Below, one piece after another: positions 1 to 7,081 of a stretch of DNA of 9,081 nt. The stretch covers positions 1 to 9,081 of the forward strand of contig JBFLYA010000149.1 in assembly GCA_040757115.1 (NCBI GenBank), in the 5' to 3' direction. The notes under the pieces were generated by a model. It was not told the DNA's origin. It made no database searches and was given only the letters and a program-made list of their open reading frames with translations. Positions within the stretch are counted from its first letter, which is position 1. Every line of letters starts with the position of its first letter. This DNA is from a bacterium (GTDB lineage Bacteria; UBA9089; CG2-30-40-21; SBAY01). The translations under genes and the position numbers were made by a program.

Positions 1-1
1 C

Positions 2-493
2 AAAGGAGGTGTAAGCGCTATTAGAGAAGCAAAGACTAACATAACTTACTCTTCTACTACATTTATCCAAACCGATGCCGCTGTTAATCCAGGAAATAGC
101 GGTGGTCCACTCTACCTTCTTGAGACAAGTGAGGTGATGGGAATAGCTGTGGCTAAACTTCAAGAATCAGAGGGATTAAACCTTGCCATTCCCATAAATA
201 TTGCCAAAAGGCTCATTCAAAATGCCAAAATAACCATAAAAAGCAATCCCGCTACACCTGTCCCTTTTGCCAAACCAGAGCCAGAAAAACCTTCTACTGT
301 TTTAACTGCCCTTGACTATTTACTCCGTGGCAATTCCTGGTATGACAAAAATCTCTATAACCAGGCAATCTCTGATTACAACCGGGCATTAGAGATAAAC
401 CCAAGGCTTGCTGAGGCATACTGCGGTCGGGGGCTGCCTATGGTAATAAAGGTCTCTATGACCAGGAAATCTCTGATTACAACAAGGCATTAG
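2..493 (+). CDS. Trypsin-like (HtrA/S1C-type) serine protease, C-terminal part, frameshifted into early stop
   Basis: The gene is open at the left edge, so the start and the catalytic His and Asp lie outside the window. The reading frame begins at base 2. It contains the protease serine motif PGNSGGPL (Ser codon 98-100), preceded by FIQTDAAVN and followed by GLNLAIPINIAKRLI, which is the usual end of an HtrA/Deg-like trypsin fold. A Pro-rich linker (about 245-300) follows, and then TPR repeats begin at 305. No PDZ domain is visible between protease and TPRs, unlike classical DegP. After codon 431-433 the frame shifts relative to the TPR repeats and runs into a stop at 491-493. The intact protein would continue to 969. 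Such proteins are usually exported and act in protein quality control or signalling, but location cannot be judged without the N-terminus. The protease assignment is firm; the substrate is unknown. Confidence 0.8.
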   Translation, partial: KGGVSAIREAKTNITYSSTTFIQTDAAVNPGNSGGPLYLLETSEVMGIAVAKLQESEGLNLAIPINIAKRLIQNAKITIKSNPATPVPFAKPEPEKPSTVLTALDYLLRGNSWYDKNLYNQAISDYNRALEINPRLAEAYCGRGLPMVIKVSMTRKSLITTRH

Positions 494-915
494 AGATAAA
501 CCCAAGGGATGCTGAGGCATACTACAATCGGGGGATTGCCTATGGTAATAAAGGTCTCTATGACCAGGCAATCTCTGATTACAACAAGGCAAGTGAGATA
601 AATCCAGGGTTTGCTGAGGCTTACATCAATCGGGGGGTTGCCTATGCCGAGAAAGGCGATTATGACCATGCAATCTCTGATTACAACAAGGCATTGGAGA
701 TAAACCCAAGGGTTGCTATGGCTTACTACAATCGGGGGAGTGCCTATGCCGAGAAAGGCGATTATGACCATGTAATCTCTGATTTCACCAAGGCATTAGA
801 GATAAACCCAAGGCTTGCTGATGCATACAACAATCGGGGGATTGCTTATTACTTCAAGAGAGAATATGACAAAGCCTGGGAGGATGTCCATAAGGCACAA
901 AGTTTAGGCTATCAA
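305..915 (+). repeat. Six tandem 102-bp TPR-coding repeats
   Basis: Units begin at 305, 407, 508, 610, 712 and 814. Each is 102 bp (34 codons) except the second, which is 101 bp because of the frameshift. Inner units are very similar at DNA level, with shared words such as ATCTCTGATTACAACAAGG and GAGATAAACCCAAGG, which points to recent duplication or gene conversion. The outer units 1 and 6 are more diverged. Confidence 0.9.
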
Positions 916-969
916 GTTCACCTAGAATTTCTCAAGGACCTTCGTAAAGCCTCAGGAAGACAAAGATAA
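436..969 (+). pseudogene. TPR-repeat remainder of the protease gene, downstream of the frameshift
   Basis: From 436 the TPR coding sequence continues in the +1 reading frame (codons starting at 436, 439 and so on) to TAA at 967-969. It covers most of TPR unit 2 and units 3 to 6. Each unit follows the pattern AYxNRGxAYxxKGxYDxAISDYNKALEINPR. The last unit diverges (EYDKAWEDVHKAQSLGYQ) and a short basic tail ends in ASGRQR. There is no credible start or ribosome binding site of its own: the first start-like codons are internal, such as TTG at 694. I therefore read it as the second half of the gene entering from the left edge. TPRs form helical scaffolds for protein binding, so the intact product would be a protease with a C-terminal docking domain. 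Whether the break is real or an assembly/sequencing error cannot be told here. Confidence 0.75.
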
Positions 970-1011
970 CTAAAGAGCCAGAGCAAAGGCTCAGGGAGCT
1001 GGAATGACAAG

Positions 1012-1068
1012 CACGCCAAGAACGCAAAGAGAAATAAGGGAAAAAATTACCTTTGCGTCCTTTGCGTG
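1012..1068. repeat. Dispersed inverted repeat, CGCAAAG family (copy 1)
   Basis: Left arm 1012-1029 (CACGCCAAGAACGCAAAG) pairs with right arm 1051-1068 (CTTTGCGTCCTTTGCGTG) at 16 of 18 positions around a 21-base centre. It belongs to the same family as 4684-4764. Its position just after the protease-TPR gene means a transcript could fold here, but there is no T-run to call it a terminator. Confidence 0.75.
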
Positions 1069-1087
1069 AAAAAACTATTTTCAGTCC

Positions 1088-1133
1088 ACGAATTTTCCGT
1101 GTTTCATCTGTGTTCATCTGTGGCTGAATAGTT
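1088..1133 (-). repeat. Dispersed repeat, CCACAGATG family (copy 1, inverted relative to 8732-8777)
   Basis: The reverse complement of this 46-bp stretch matches 8732-8777 at 43 of 46 positions. It carries the words ATTCAGCCACAGATG and GATGAAACAC. It lies in the 5' flank of the formate dehydrogenase gene and is non-coding. Confidence 0.8.
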
Positions 1134-1165
1134 ATGATTACAATTTATCACCCATTATTATATCC

Positions 1166-1172
1166 AAAGGAG
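1166..1172 (+). promoter_or_regulatory. Ribosome binding site of fdhA
   Basis: AAAGGAG sits 8 bases before ATG 1181 and fixes the start of the formate dehydrogenase gene. No convincing -35/-10 pair was found in the 200 bp upstream, which is mostly repeats. Confidence 0.8.
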
Positions 1173-1180
1173 TAAAATTA

Positions 1181-3853
1181 ATGATTGAATTAACTATTGA
1201 TGGAAAAACAACTCAAGTAAAAGAAGGAACAACTATTCTTCAGGCGGCTAAGTCTGCCGGGATTAAAATCCCGCATTTGTGCTATCATAAAAGCCTTTCG
1301 CCTTCAAGTAGTTGTCGAATATGTGTTGTCGAAGTTGAAGGTGCAAAGACATTGGTCGCTTCCTGCTCTTATCCGGTCAGTGATGGGATGAAGGTTAAAA
1401 CTGACACCGAGCGGGTGCTAAATGCCCGTAAATTAGTGCTCGACCTTCTTTTATCCAACCATCCACAGGATTGCTTGAGCTGTGAGAAAAATAGTATCTG
1501 TAAACTCCAGAAATATGCCTATGAGTTAGGCATAAGCCGCACTACCTTTGAAGGAGCAAAAACTCAATATCCGATTGATACCTCTAACCCATTCATTGAG
1601 CGAGATTATAATAAATGTATTCTTTGTGGTCGATGTGTTAGTGTTTGTGCTGAAATTCAAATGCTTGGTATCCCTGATTTTGCCAATCGTGGCTTTGAAA
1701 CTAAAATATCTACCTTTTATGATAGCCCATTACAAGAAACAGAATGTGCCTTTTGTGGTCAATGTGTAGCCGTATGCCCAACCGGGGCATTAACAGAAAA
1801 AGTGCGTAAGTTCAGAGGAAGGGAGTGGGAATTGAAGAAGGTAACTACGACCTGCCCATACTGCGGTTGTGGCTGCACCTTTGATTTGAATGTTAAAGAT
1901 AACGAAGTCGTAAAGGTTACTTCCAATGATAAAAATCCGGTTAATGGTTTGGCTCTTTGTGTTAAAGGGAGGTTTGGGTTTGACTTTATCAATAATCCGG
2001 ATAGATTAAAAACACCTTTAATTAAACAAGAATCAGGTGAATTTCGCCCTGCCAGTTGGGATGAGGCGTTAAAATTGGTAGCCAATAAATTTAGCCAGAT
2101 AAAGACGCAATATGGAGCCGATAGTATCGCGGGCATAAGTTCAGCCAGATGCACCAATGAAGAAAATTATCTGTTCCAGAAGTTTATGCGAGTAGTGATT
2201 GGCACGAACAATGTTGACCATTGTGCCCGACTTTGCCATGCTTCGACTGTGGCGGGATTGGCGGTATCCTTTGGTTCAGGGGCAATGACTAACTCTATCG
2301 CAGAGATTGAGAATGCAGATTGCATTCTGGTAACAGGCTCAAATACTACCGAATGCCATCCCATAATCGGTTTGAAGATAAAGCAGGCGGTTAAAAAAGG
2401 AGCCAAACTAATTGTGGCTGACCCAAGACGGATAGAGTTGGTTGAATTGGCTGATGTCCATTTGCAATTCAGGAGTGGCACGGATGTCGCCTGGCTTAAT
2501 GGGATGATGAATGTGATTATCAACGAAGGTTTGTTGGATGAAAAATTTATAGAAGAGCGATGTGAAGGGTTTGATGAGTTTAAGAAAATTGTTATGGAAT
2601 ACACCCCTGAAAAGACAGAGGAAATAACCGGTGTTCCCGCGGATGAAATAATTAAAGCCGCCAGAATTTATGCTACCGCAGATAAAGCCAGCATTATCTA
2701 TTCAATGGGGATAACACAACATACTACCGGGACAGATAATGTCTTTTCCATTGCCAATCTGGCTATGCTCACGGGTAATGTCGGTCGGGAAAGCACAGGC
2801 GTTAATCCTTTGCGAGGACAAAATAATGTGCAAGGTGCCTGCGATATGGGTGCTTTACCTGTGGTTTTCTCCGGGTATCAAAAGGTAGTTGACCCGCAGG
2901 CAAGAATGAAGTTTGAACAAGCCTGGGAAGTTAAATTACCAGAACAACCAGGACTAACGGTAGTCGAAATGCTTAATGAGGCGGGTAAGAAAATCAAAGC
3001 AATGTATATTATGGGCGAAAATCCAATGGTTTCAGACCCGGATTTAACCCATGTGGAAGAATCACTCAAAAAATTGGATTTCTTGATAGTTCAAGATATC
3101 TTCCTGACCGAAACCGCTAAATTAGCGGATGTGGTTCTACCCGCCGCCTCTTTTGCCGAAAAAGATGGCACCTTTACCAATACCGAGCGGCGGGTGCAGT
3201 TAATCCGTAAAGCCATTGAACCAATCGGACAGAGCAGACCTGATTGTTCGATAGTTGAATTAGCCAATAAAATGGGTTATCAGATGAAATATGATTCTGC
3301 CGCCGCAATTATGGAAGAAATAGCCAGGTTAACTCCTTCTTACGGAGGCATTTCTCATCAGCGATTGGCAAAAGAAGGTGGAATTCAATGGCCCTGTCCT
3401 GATGCCGCTCATCCAGGCACAAAATTCTTGCATAAAGATAAATTTGTTAGTGGAAAAGGTAAATTTCAAGCAGTAAAATACTTACCCCCAGTAGAAGAGC
3501 CAGATGAAGAATACCCATTTTGGCTGACTACTGGAAGGATACTTTATCACTACCACACCGGCTCAATGAGCCGCAGGTCAAAAGGACTAAATGAAATTTG
3601 CAAAGAAGGGTATGTTGAGATTAATCCTCAAGATGCTATTTCTTTAGGGATAAGTGATGGTCAGACTGTAACTGTTTCGTCAAGACGAGGTTCGATTGAA
3701 ATAAAGGCAAAGGTAACTGATAAAATAGCCCAGGGAACATTTTTTATCCCATTTCATTTTGCCGAATCTGCGGCAAATGTCCTCACCAACTCTGCATTAG
3801 ACCCAATAGCAAAGATACCAGAGTTAAAGGTTTGTGCAGTAAAAATAAGGTAA
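1181..3853 (+). CDS. fdhA: Formate dehydrogenase alpha subunit (Mo/W-bis-MGD, Cys type, NuoG-like N-terminus)
   Basis: This is an 890-residue catalytic subunit that interconverts formate and CO2 and passes electrons along iron-sulfur clusters; it is probably cytoplasmic, as no signal peptide is seen. Domains in order: a [2Fe-2S] domain (Cys34, 45, 48, 62); a NuoG-like His-Cys3 cluster (His94, Cys98, 101, 107); two [4Fe-4S] ferredoxin motifs (Cys146/149/152/156 and Cys189/192/195/199); the FDH [4Fe-4S] site CPYCGCGC with Cys225/228/232 and Cys260, plus Lys262; the molybdopterin domain; and a C-terminal dinucleotide-binding domain (about 775-890). The active-site motif CARLCH places Cys352 (codon TGC, not TGA) where E. 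coli FdhF has selenocysteine, followed by His353. Arg545 in GVNPLRGQNN matches the substrate-binding arginine. The architecture and length resemble the Moorella-type NADP-linked FdhA. No diaphorase (FdhB/HydB-like) gene, fdhD or Mo-cofactor gene is next to it, so the electron acceptor is unknown. Transaldolase follows after 32 bp. Confidence 0.93.
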   Translation: MIELTIDGKTTQVKEGTTILQAAKSAGIKIPHLCYHKSLSPSSSCRICVVEVEGAKTLVASCSYPVSDGMKVKTDTERVLNARKLVLDLLLSNHPQDCLSCEKNSICKLQKYAYELGISRTTFEGAKTQYPIDTSNPFIERDYNKCILCGRCVSVCAEIQMLGIPDFANRGFETKISTFYDSPLQETECAFCGQCVAVCPTGALTEKVRKFRGREWELKKVTTTCPYCGCGCTFDLNVKDNEVVKVTSNDKNPVNGLALCVKGRFGFDFINNPDRLKTPLIKQESGEFRPASWDEALKLVANKFSQIKTQYGADSIAGISSARCTNEENYLFQKFMRVVIGTNNVDHCARLCHASTVAGLAVSFGSGAMTNSIAEIENADCILVTGSNTTECHPIIGLKIKQAVKKGAKLIVADPRRIELVELADVHLQFRSGTDVAWLNGMMNVIINEGLLDEKFIEERCEGFDEFKKIVMEYTPEKTEEITGVPADEIIKAARIYATADKASIIYSMGITQHTTGTDNVFSIANLAMLTGNVGRESTGVNPLRGQNNVQGACDMGALPVVFSGYQKVVDPQARMKFEQAWEVKLPEQPGLTVVEMLNEAGKKIKAMYIMGENPMVSDPDLTHVEESLKKLDFLIVQDIFLTETAKLADVVLPAASFAEKDGTFTNTERRVQLIRKAIEPIGQSRPDCSIVELANKMGYQMKYDSAAAIMEEIARLTPSYGGISHQRLAKEGGIQWPCPDAAHPGTKFLHKDKFVSGKGKFQAVKYLPPVEEPDEEYPFWLTTGRILYHYHTGSMSRRSKGLNEICKEGYVEINPQDAISLGISDGQTVTVSSRRGSIEIKAKVTDKIAQGTFFIPFHFAESAANVLTNSALDPIAKIPELKVCAVKIR

Positions 3854-3868
3854 TTATTCAGCTTGTTT

Positions 3869-3878
3869 AAAGGAGGTG
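3869..3878 (+). promoter_or_regulatory. Strong ribosome binding site of the transaldolase gene
   Basis: AAAGGAGGTG is an extended match to the 16S anti-Shine-Dalgarno sequence, 7 bases before ATG 3886. It lies in the 32-bp gap after fdhA, suggesting well-translated message in a shared transcript. Confidence 0.85.
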
Positions 3879-3885
3879 TTTTAGA

Positions 3886-4527
3886 ATGAAGTTTTTTATT
3901 GATACCGCCAATATCGACGAGATACGCAAGGCGGCTTCCTGGGGGATTGTAGATGGTGTCACGACAAATCCCTCATTGATTGCCAAAGAAGGAAGGGACT
4001 TTAGAGAAACAATCCTTGAAATTGCCCATATTGTTGATGGACCGATAAGTGCAGAAGTGATTAGTGAAAATGCTGAAGGGATGATTTCAGAGGCAGAACA
4101 AATAGCCTTATGGCATCCCAATATTGTTATCAAAATTCCAATGACTCCTGAAGGAATGAAGGCTACAAAAATATTAAAGATGAAGGCAATCAAGACTAAT
4201 GTAACTTTAGTATTTTCAGCTAATCAAGCATTAATTGCCGCCAAAGCAGGAGCAACTTTCGTCAGTCCTTTTGTTGGCAGATTAGACGATGTTGGCCAGG
4301 ATGGAATGGAACTTATTGGTGATATTGTGGATATTTATGATATGTATGGATTTACGACTGAGGTAATTGTTGCCAGCGTCAGACATCCCATTCATGTGGT
4401 TATGGCGGCTAAATTAGGGGCTCATATTGCCACCATACCATTCAAGGTATTAGAACAACTATTTAAACATCCTCTTACCGATATTGGCATCGACCGATTC
4501 TTAAGTGATTGGAAAAAGATGGGATAA
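3886..4527 (+). CDS. tal: Transaldolase, small TalC/FSA-type family
   Basis: This 213-residue TIM-barrel protein is typical in length for the short (type 3B/MipB-TalC) transaldolases. It transfers a dihydroxyacetone unit between sugar phosphates in the non-oxidative pentose phosphate pathway in the cytosol. Visible family features: FIDTAN with Asp6 at the start, [11 protein letters not shown] (26-36), the Schiff-base Lys83 in [15 protein letters not shown] (104-111), SPFVGRLDD (127-135) and ASVRHP (163-168). Phe129 sits where E. coli fructose-6-phosphate aldolase has Tyr131. Phe at this place is the transaldolase-like state (Phe178 of TalB), so I infer transaldolase rather than FSA activity. 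The start is fixed by a strong ribosome binding site. It is co-directional with fdhA 32 bp upstream and probably co-transcribed, though no functional link between the two is obvious. Confidence 0.93.
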   Translation: MKFFIDTANIDEIRKAASWGIVDGVTTNPSLIAKEGRDFRETILEIAHIVDGPISAEVISENAEGMISEAEQIALWHPNIVIKIPMTPEGMKATKILKMKAIKTNVTLVFSANQALIAAKAGATFVSPFVGRLDDVGQDGMELIGDIVDIYDMYGFTTEVIVASVRHPIHVVMAAKLGAHIATIPFKVLEQLFKHPLTDIGIDRFLSDWKKMG

Positions 4528-4542
4528 TCATTTGCAATAGGA

Positions 4543-4580
4543 TAGTATTTAACCACAGAGGCACAGAGACGCTGAGAAGA
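4543..4580 (+). repeat. Dispersed repeat, CCACAGAGGCACAGAG type
   Basis: The stretch starts TAGTATTTAACCACAGAGG and continues CACAGAGACGCTGAGAAG. Its first 25 bases align with the head of the 8732-8777 repeat at about 18 positions (shared TATT, CCACAGA and ACA words), so the two repeat types seem to share a head module. Confidence 0.6.
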
Positions 4581-4587
4581 AATAGAA

Positions 4588-4612
4588 AAATATGGGAAGT
4601 GTCCCCATATTT
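4588..4612. repeat. Hairpin, 9-bp perfect stem
   Basis: AAATATGGG (4588-4596) pairs perfectly with CCCATATTT (4604-4612) around a 7-base loop. It sits 60 bp after the transaldolase stop. The following sequence is CCCCTGAT, not a T-run, so intrinsic termination is only possible, not shown. Confidence 0.6.
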
Positions 4613-4683
4613 CCCCTGATAAATTGTAATGACAACATCAAGTGTAATCGGTCAGTTATTGGTGGGAGAAAGGCATAAAGATT

Positions 4684-4764
4684 AAATTTCTCGCTAAGGC
4701 GCAAAGAACTCAAAGGAATAAATTATAATCTTTGCGAACTTTGCGTCTTTGCGAGAGAAAATTT
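4684..4764. repeat. Dispersed inverted repeat, CGCAAAG family (copy 2)
   Basis: The left arm (about 4684-4716, with TCTCGCTAAGGCGCAAAG) pairs imperfectly with the right arm (about 4729-4764, with CTTTGCGTCTTTGCGAGAG) around an AT-rich centre. The arms share the CGCAAAG/CTTTGCG words of 1012-1068. Confidence 0.75.
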
Positions 4765-4850
4765 CTATTTAGTTTTTACCACTGATAACTGAGGGATTAC
4801 CGGCTGAGCTCAGGACGAAACTATTTAACCAGTTACCAATTATCCGTTTG

Positions 4851-4866
4851 CAGGTTATGAAACCTG
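4851..4866. repeat. Short hairpin downstream of the GH57 gene
   Basis: CAGGTT (4851-4856) and AACCTG (4861-4866) form a perfect 6-bp stem with an ATGA loop, 35 bp past the GH57 stop codon. With no T-run on the minus strand, a terminator role is only a guess. Confidence 0.4.
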
Positions 4867-4900
4867 ATGATACGCCGTGCAAAACTTACTCAACACCACA

Positions 4901-7081
4901 CTAGACAATACCTTTAATATTCTTTTTAATCTTTACCTGCCAGGAATTGTAAGGAGGTATTTCAATCTTCCAATTTGGGAAAAAGACAGAACCCTGGTAG
5001 CCTAACTCAAGTCCTGCTTCTGAAGAAGATACGGTATAGACAGGAAATCGCCATAAACAACAGGGTTGATTGAACTTAAAATCAATTTCTATCTTACCAA
5101 TGTTATCTCGGAGTGTTATTTCTTTACAGTCAACATCTTCTGCGATTGAATCCATTTTATTATCTTTTAAATTCTCCATTTCGGGAATTATATAAAAACA
5201 TTGTGTCCCTCCCACTAAACTTAGATTAAATTCTATCCCAAACCACAATGAAATATCTTTTTTGTCATCATTCCTGATTTCATAGGTTATCTCTATTTCT
5301 GAGTTCCTTGCTAATATTCTAACCGATTTTATTAGCCCGATTGATAATGCCTCCTCATTTACCAGCACTTTACCCTCTTTAGCCATATCTACTATTATTT
5401 CTTCTTTCCCCTGTCGGACTTTATGTTTATAAGATTGATTAATAAAATCACACACCTCTTTATAATTACCTCGACTAAAATTATCAAGTGTAATATCTTT
5501 GGGTAAAAAATGGTCAATTAAACAGCCCCGTTGGTGGAAATCATAAGTAAGGTATTTGTCTAAATCTTGTTGTTTAGTTGATAATTGTTCGTGGATAGTC
5601 GCAACACCTGTTGATTTCCTGGATATTTCTGCTTGTTTTATCTTTTGATGATATGCTTCTTCTTTACGACTTAATGTATTTGTAATATTACATAGTTTTG
5701 GTTTATAATCAAGTTCAAATAAAGTTCCACCTTTTAATGGTTGAAAATAAAGATTTAAGTAAGAATTACTGACTAAAATTTCCTTTTCCCCATCTTTATC
5801 AAAATCAATTGCCTCTATCTCTATCCAGCCGGGTGTATTATGAATGATATTTTCTGAGATAACTTCAGCATTAATAAGATGTTGATAGATAGCGTTTCTT
5901 AAATGAGGCAAATATAATCCTCCAAAAATGCCATGCCAATAGGCACAATTACATTGGCCTTGCCATAATTCTTCCTTTGCTCTATCAATACTTATCGGTC
6001 GATTATCAATAAACTTATCATTCTCAGTATAAACTAATACCTCTGATGCCTGAGATATTTGGTCAACTTTATTACTGACATATAGCATTTTTTTGTGCAT
6101 ATTATTGGCTTCTGGGTATTTAATTAAGAAATTACGCCAAAAGCTCCCTTTCATAAATTGGATATAAGATTGATATTTTTTGGAATGAGATAAATCAGCA
6201 ATAGCCTTTTCGTATTCAATAAGAGAATGCGACGGGAGTGCCCACTGCATTAGTTCTTCATAAGCCGCACAGGGCAGATATACCCTTCCAAGAGAATTAT
6301 TTTTCATTATCCAACCAGATAAAGTTGTCATTTTTATCCAGTCTGCATTTTCTAATGCGGTGAAGAAATTGTCCAACCAGCCTTTTTCATAGACCCATTC
6401 ATAGGTATGAGGCCAGATGCCAAATTTTTCACCATCATCACCCATAAGTATCATTTTTGTTACATTTTCATCGGCGACCGATTGGAGATATTCCAGAACA
6501 TTATCTACTTTTGGGGCAAATGGAATTAAATATCTTAACTTTTGGCTGATTGGGAATATTTTTATCGCTACCCCTTCTTCTTCGGTTACATAATATCCAA
6601 ACAGGTCTTTCTCTTTAATTCCAACCCATTTAAAATGAGTATCGTCAACTAATGTGAATTCTACTCCCGCTTCACCTATGGGTTTAGATAACGATGGCTC
6701 CCAAACTCGTTCGGCTAACCACATCCCCTTTGGAACTATGCCAAAATAGTTTTTAATCGTATTGGTCAATTTTTGAATCTGCCCAATCTTATCGCGGTCA
6801 GGGATAGCAGGTAATATTGGTTCATAAAAACCACCAGTCAACATCTCTACCTGACCTTGCTGAATTAACTTTTTTACCTTGCTAATTATCTCCGGATGCT
6901 TTTCCAAAAACCAGTTTAATAAAGAACCACTATAATGAAGTGATAATTTAATAGCAGGATGCTTTTCTAAAACTTTAATAAAAGGAAGATATGCCTTTTG
7001 ATAAGCCTCTTCAAAAACATAGTCAAAATTCCCAACAGGTTGATGGCAATGGATAGTTAAAATAAGTGTTATTTGTTTCAT
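4901..7081 (-). CDS. Glycoside hydrolase family 57 alpha-amylase / 4-alpha-glucanotransferase
   Basis: This 726-residue protein has no signal peptide, so it probably acts on alpha-1,4-glucan (glycogen or maltodextrin) in the cytoplasm. GH57 motifs are all visible: HCHQP (11-15), GGFYEP (83-88), WLAERVWEP with nucleophile Glu124 (121-129), GDDGEKFGIWP with the acid/base Asp at 215 or 216 (214-224), and AAYEELMQW (272-280). After the barrel come the conserved blocks FWRNFLIKYPEA (314-325) and CNCAYWHGIFGGLYLPHLR (377-395), then a beta-rich C-terminal region (about 415-720), the order of DUF1925 and DUF1926 in Thermococcus 4-alpha-glucanotransferase and Dictyoglomus AmyA. Hydrolysis and transglycosylation cannot be told apart from sequence. 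ATG 7081 is preceded by AGAGG (7090-7094) and overlaps the coaD stop by four bases (ATGA), so translation is probably coupled. It is the last gene of a three-gene operon. Confidence 0.93.
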   Translation of the reverse strand: MKQITLILTIHCHQPVGNFDYVFEEAYQKAYLPFIKVLEKHPAIKLSLHYSGSLLNWFLEKHPEIISKVKKLIQQGQVEMLTGGFYEPILPAIPDRDKIGQIQKLTNTIKNYFGIVPKGMWLAERVWEPSLSKPIGEAGVEFTLVDDTHFKWVGIKEKDLFGYYVTEEEGVAIKIFPISQKLRYLIPFAPKVDNVLEYLQSVADENVTKMILMGDDGEKFGIWPHTYEWVYEKGWLDNFFTALENADWIKMTTLSGWIMKNNSLGRVYLPCAAYEELMQWALPSHSLIEYEKAIADLSHSKKYQSYIQFMKGSFWRNFLIKYPEANNMHKKMLYVSNKVDQISQASEVLVYTENDKFIDNRPISIDRAKEELWQGQCNCAYWHGIFGGLYLPHLRNAIYQHLINAEVISENIIHNTPGWIEIEAIDFDKDGEKEILVSNSYLNLYFQPLKGGTLFELDYKPKLCNITNTLSRKEEAYHQKIKQAEISRKSTGVATIHEQLSTKQQDLDKYLTYDFHQRGCLIDHFLPKDITLDNFSRGNYKEVCDFINQSYKHKVRQGKEEIIVDMAKEGKVLVNEEALSIGLIKSVRILARNSEIEITYEIRNDDKKDISLWFGIEFNLSLVGGTQCFYIIPEMENLKDNKMDSIAEDVDCKEITLRDNIGKIEIDFKFNQPCCLWRFPVYTVSSSEAGLELGYQGSVFFPNWKIEIPPYNSWQVKIKKNIKGIV

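Larger units (their letters stand above)
4528..4900. other. Convergent intergenic region, repeats and hairpins, no gene
   Basis: These 373 bp lie between the 3' ends of the transaldolase (+) and the GH57 gene (-). They hold a CCACAGAGGCACAGAG-type dispersed repeat (about 4543-4580), a 9-bp-stem hairpin (4588-4612), a long imperfect CGCAAAG inverted repeat (4684-4764), a 10-bp perfect palindrome CTGAGCTCAG (4804-4813) and a 6-bp-stem hairpin (4851-4866). No open frame with a ribosome binding site was found. None of the hairpins has a proper T-run, but together they could stop or stabilise transcripts from both sides. Confidence 0.75.

Noticed and set aside
389-771. Two overlapping minus-strand open frames across the TPR region
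   Set aside because: They are antisense shadows of the 102-bp TPR repeats; the repetitive peptides (LPGHRDLYYHRQ-like) follow directly from the plus-strand code and have no start signals.
932-1117. Minus-strand 61-codon open frame
   Set aside because: It is read from the dispersed repeats (NTDETRK and FSRKGRKG peptides come from the CCACAGATG and CGCAAAG elements) and is a common type of false gene.
1137-1150. 14-bp inverted match between 1137-1150 and 4617-4630
   Set aside because: AT-rich and short; in 9 kb of such DNA a match like this is expected by chance.
1137-1161. Promoter for fdhA (TACAAT at 1139 or TATTAT near 1156)
   Set aside because: No acceptable -35 box at 16-18 bases from either; AT-rich sequence gives such -10 words by chance.
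2219-2239. Selenocysteine codon in the formate dehydrogenase active site
   Set aside because: The codon at 2234-2236 is TGC, a normal cysteine, so no recoding is needed.
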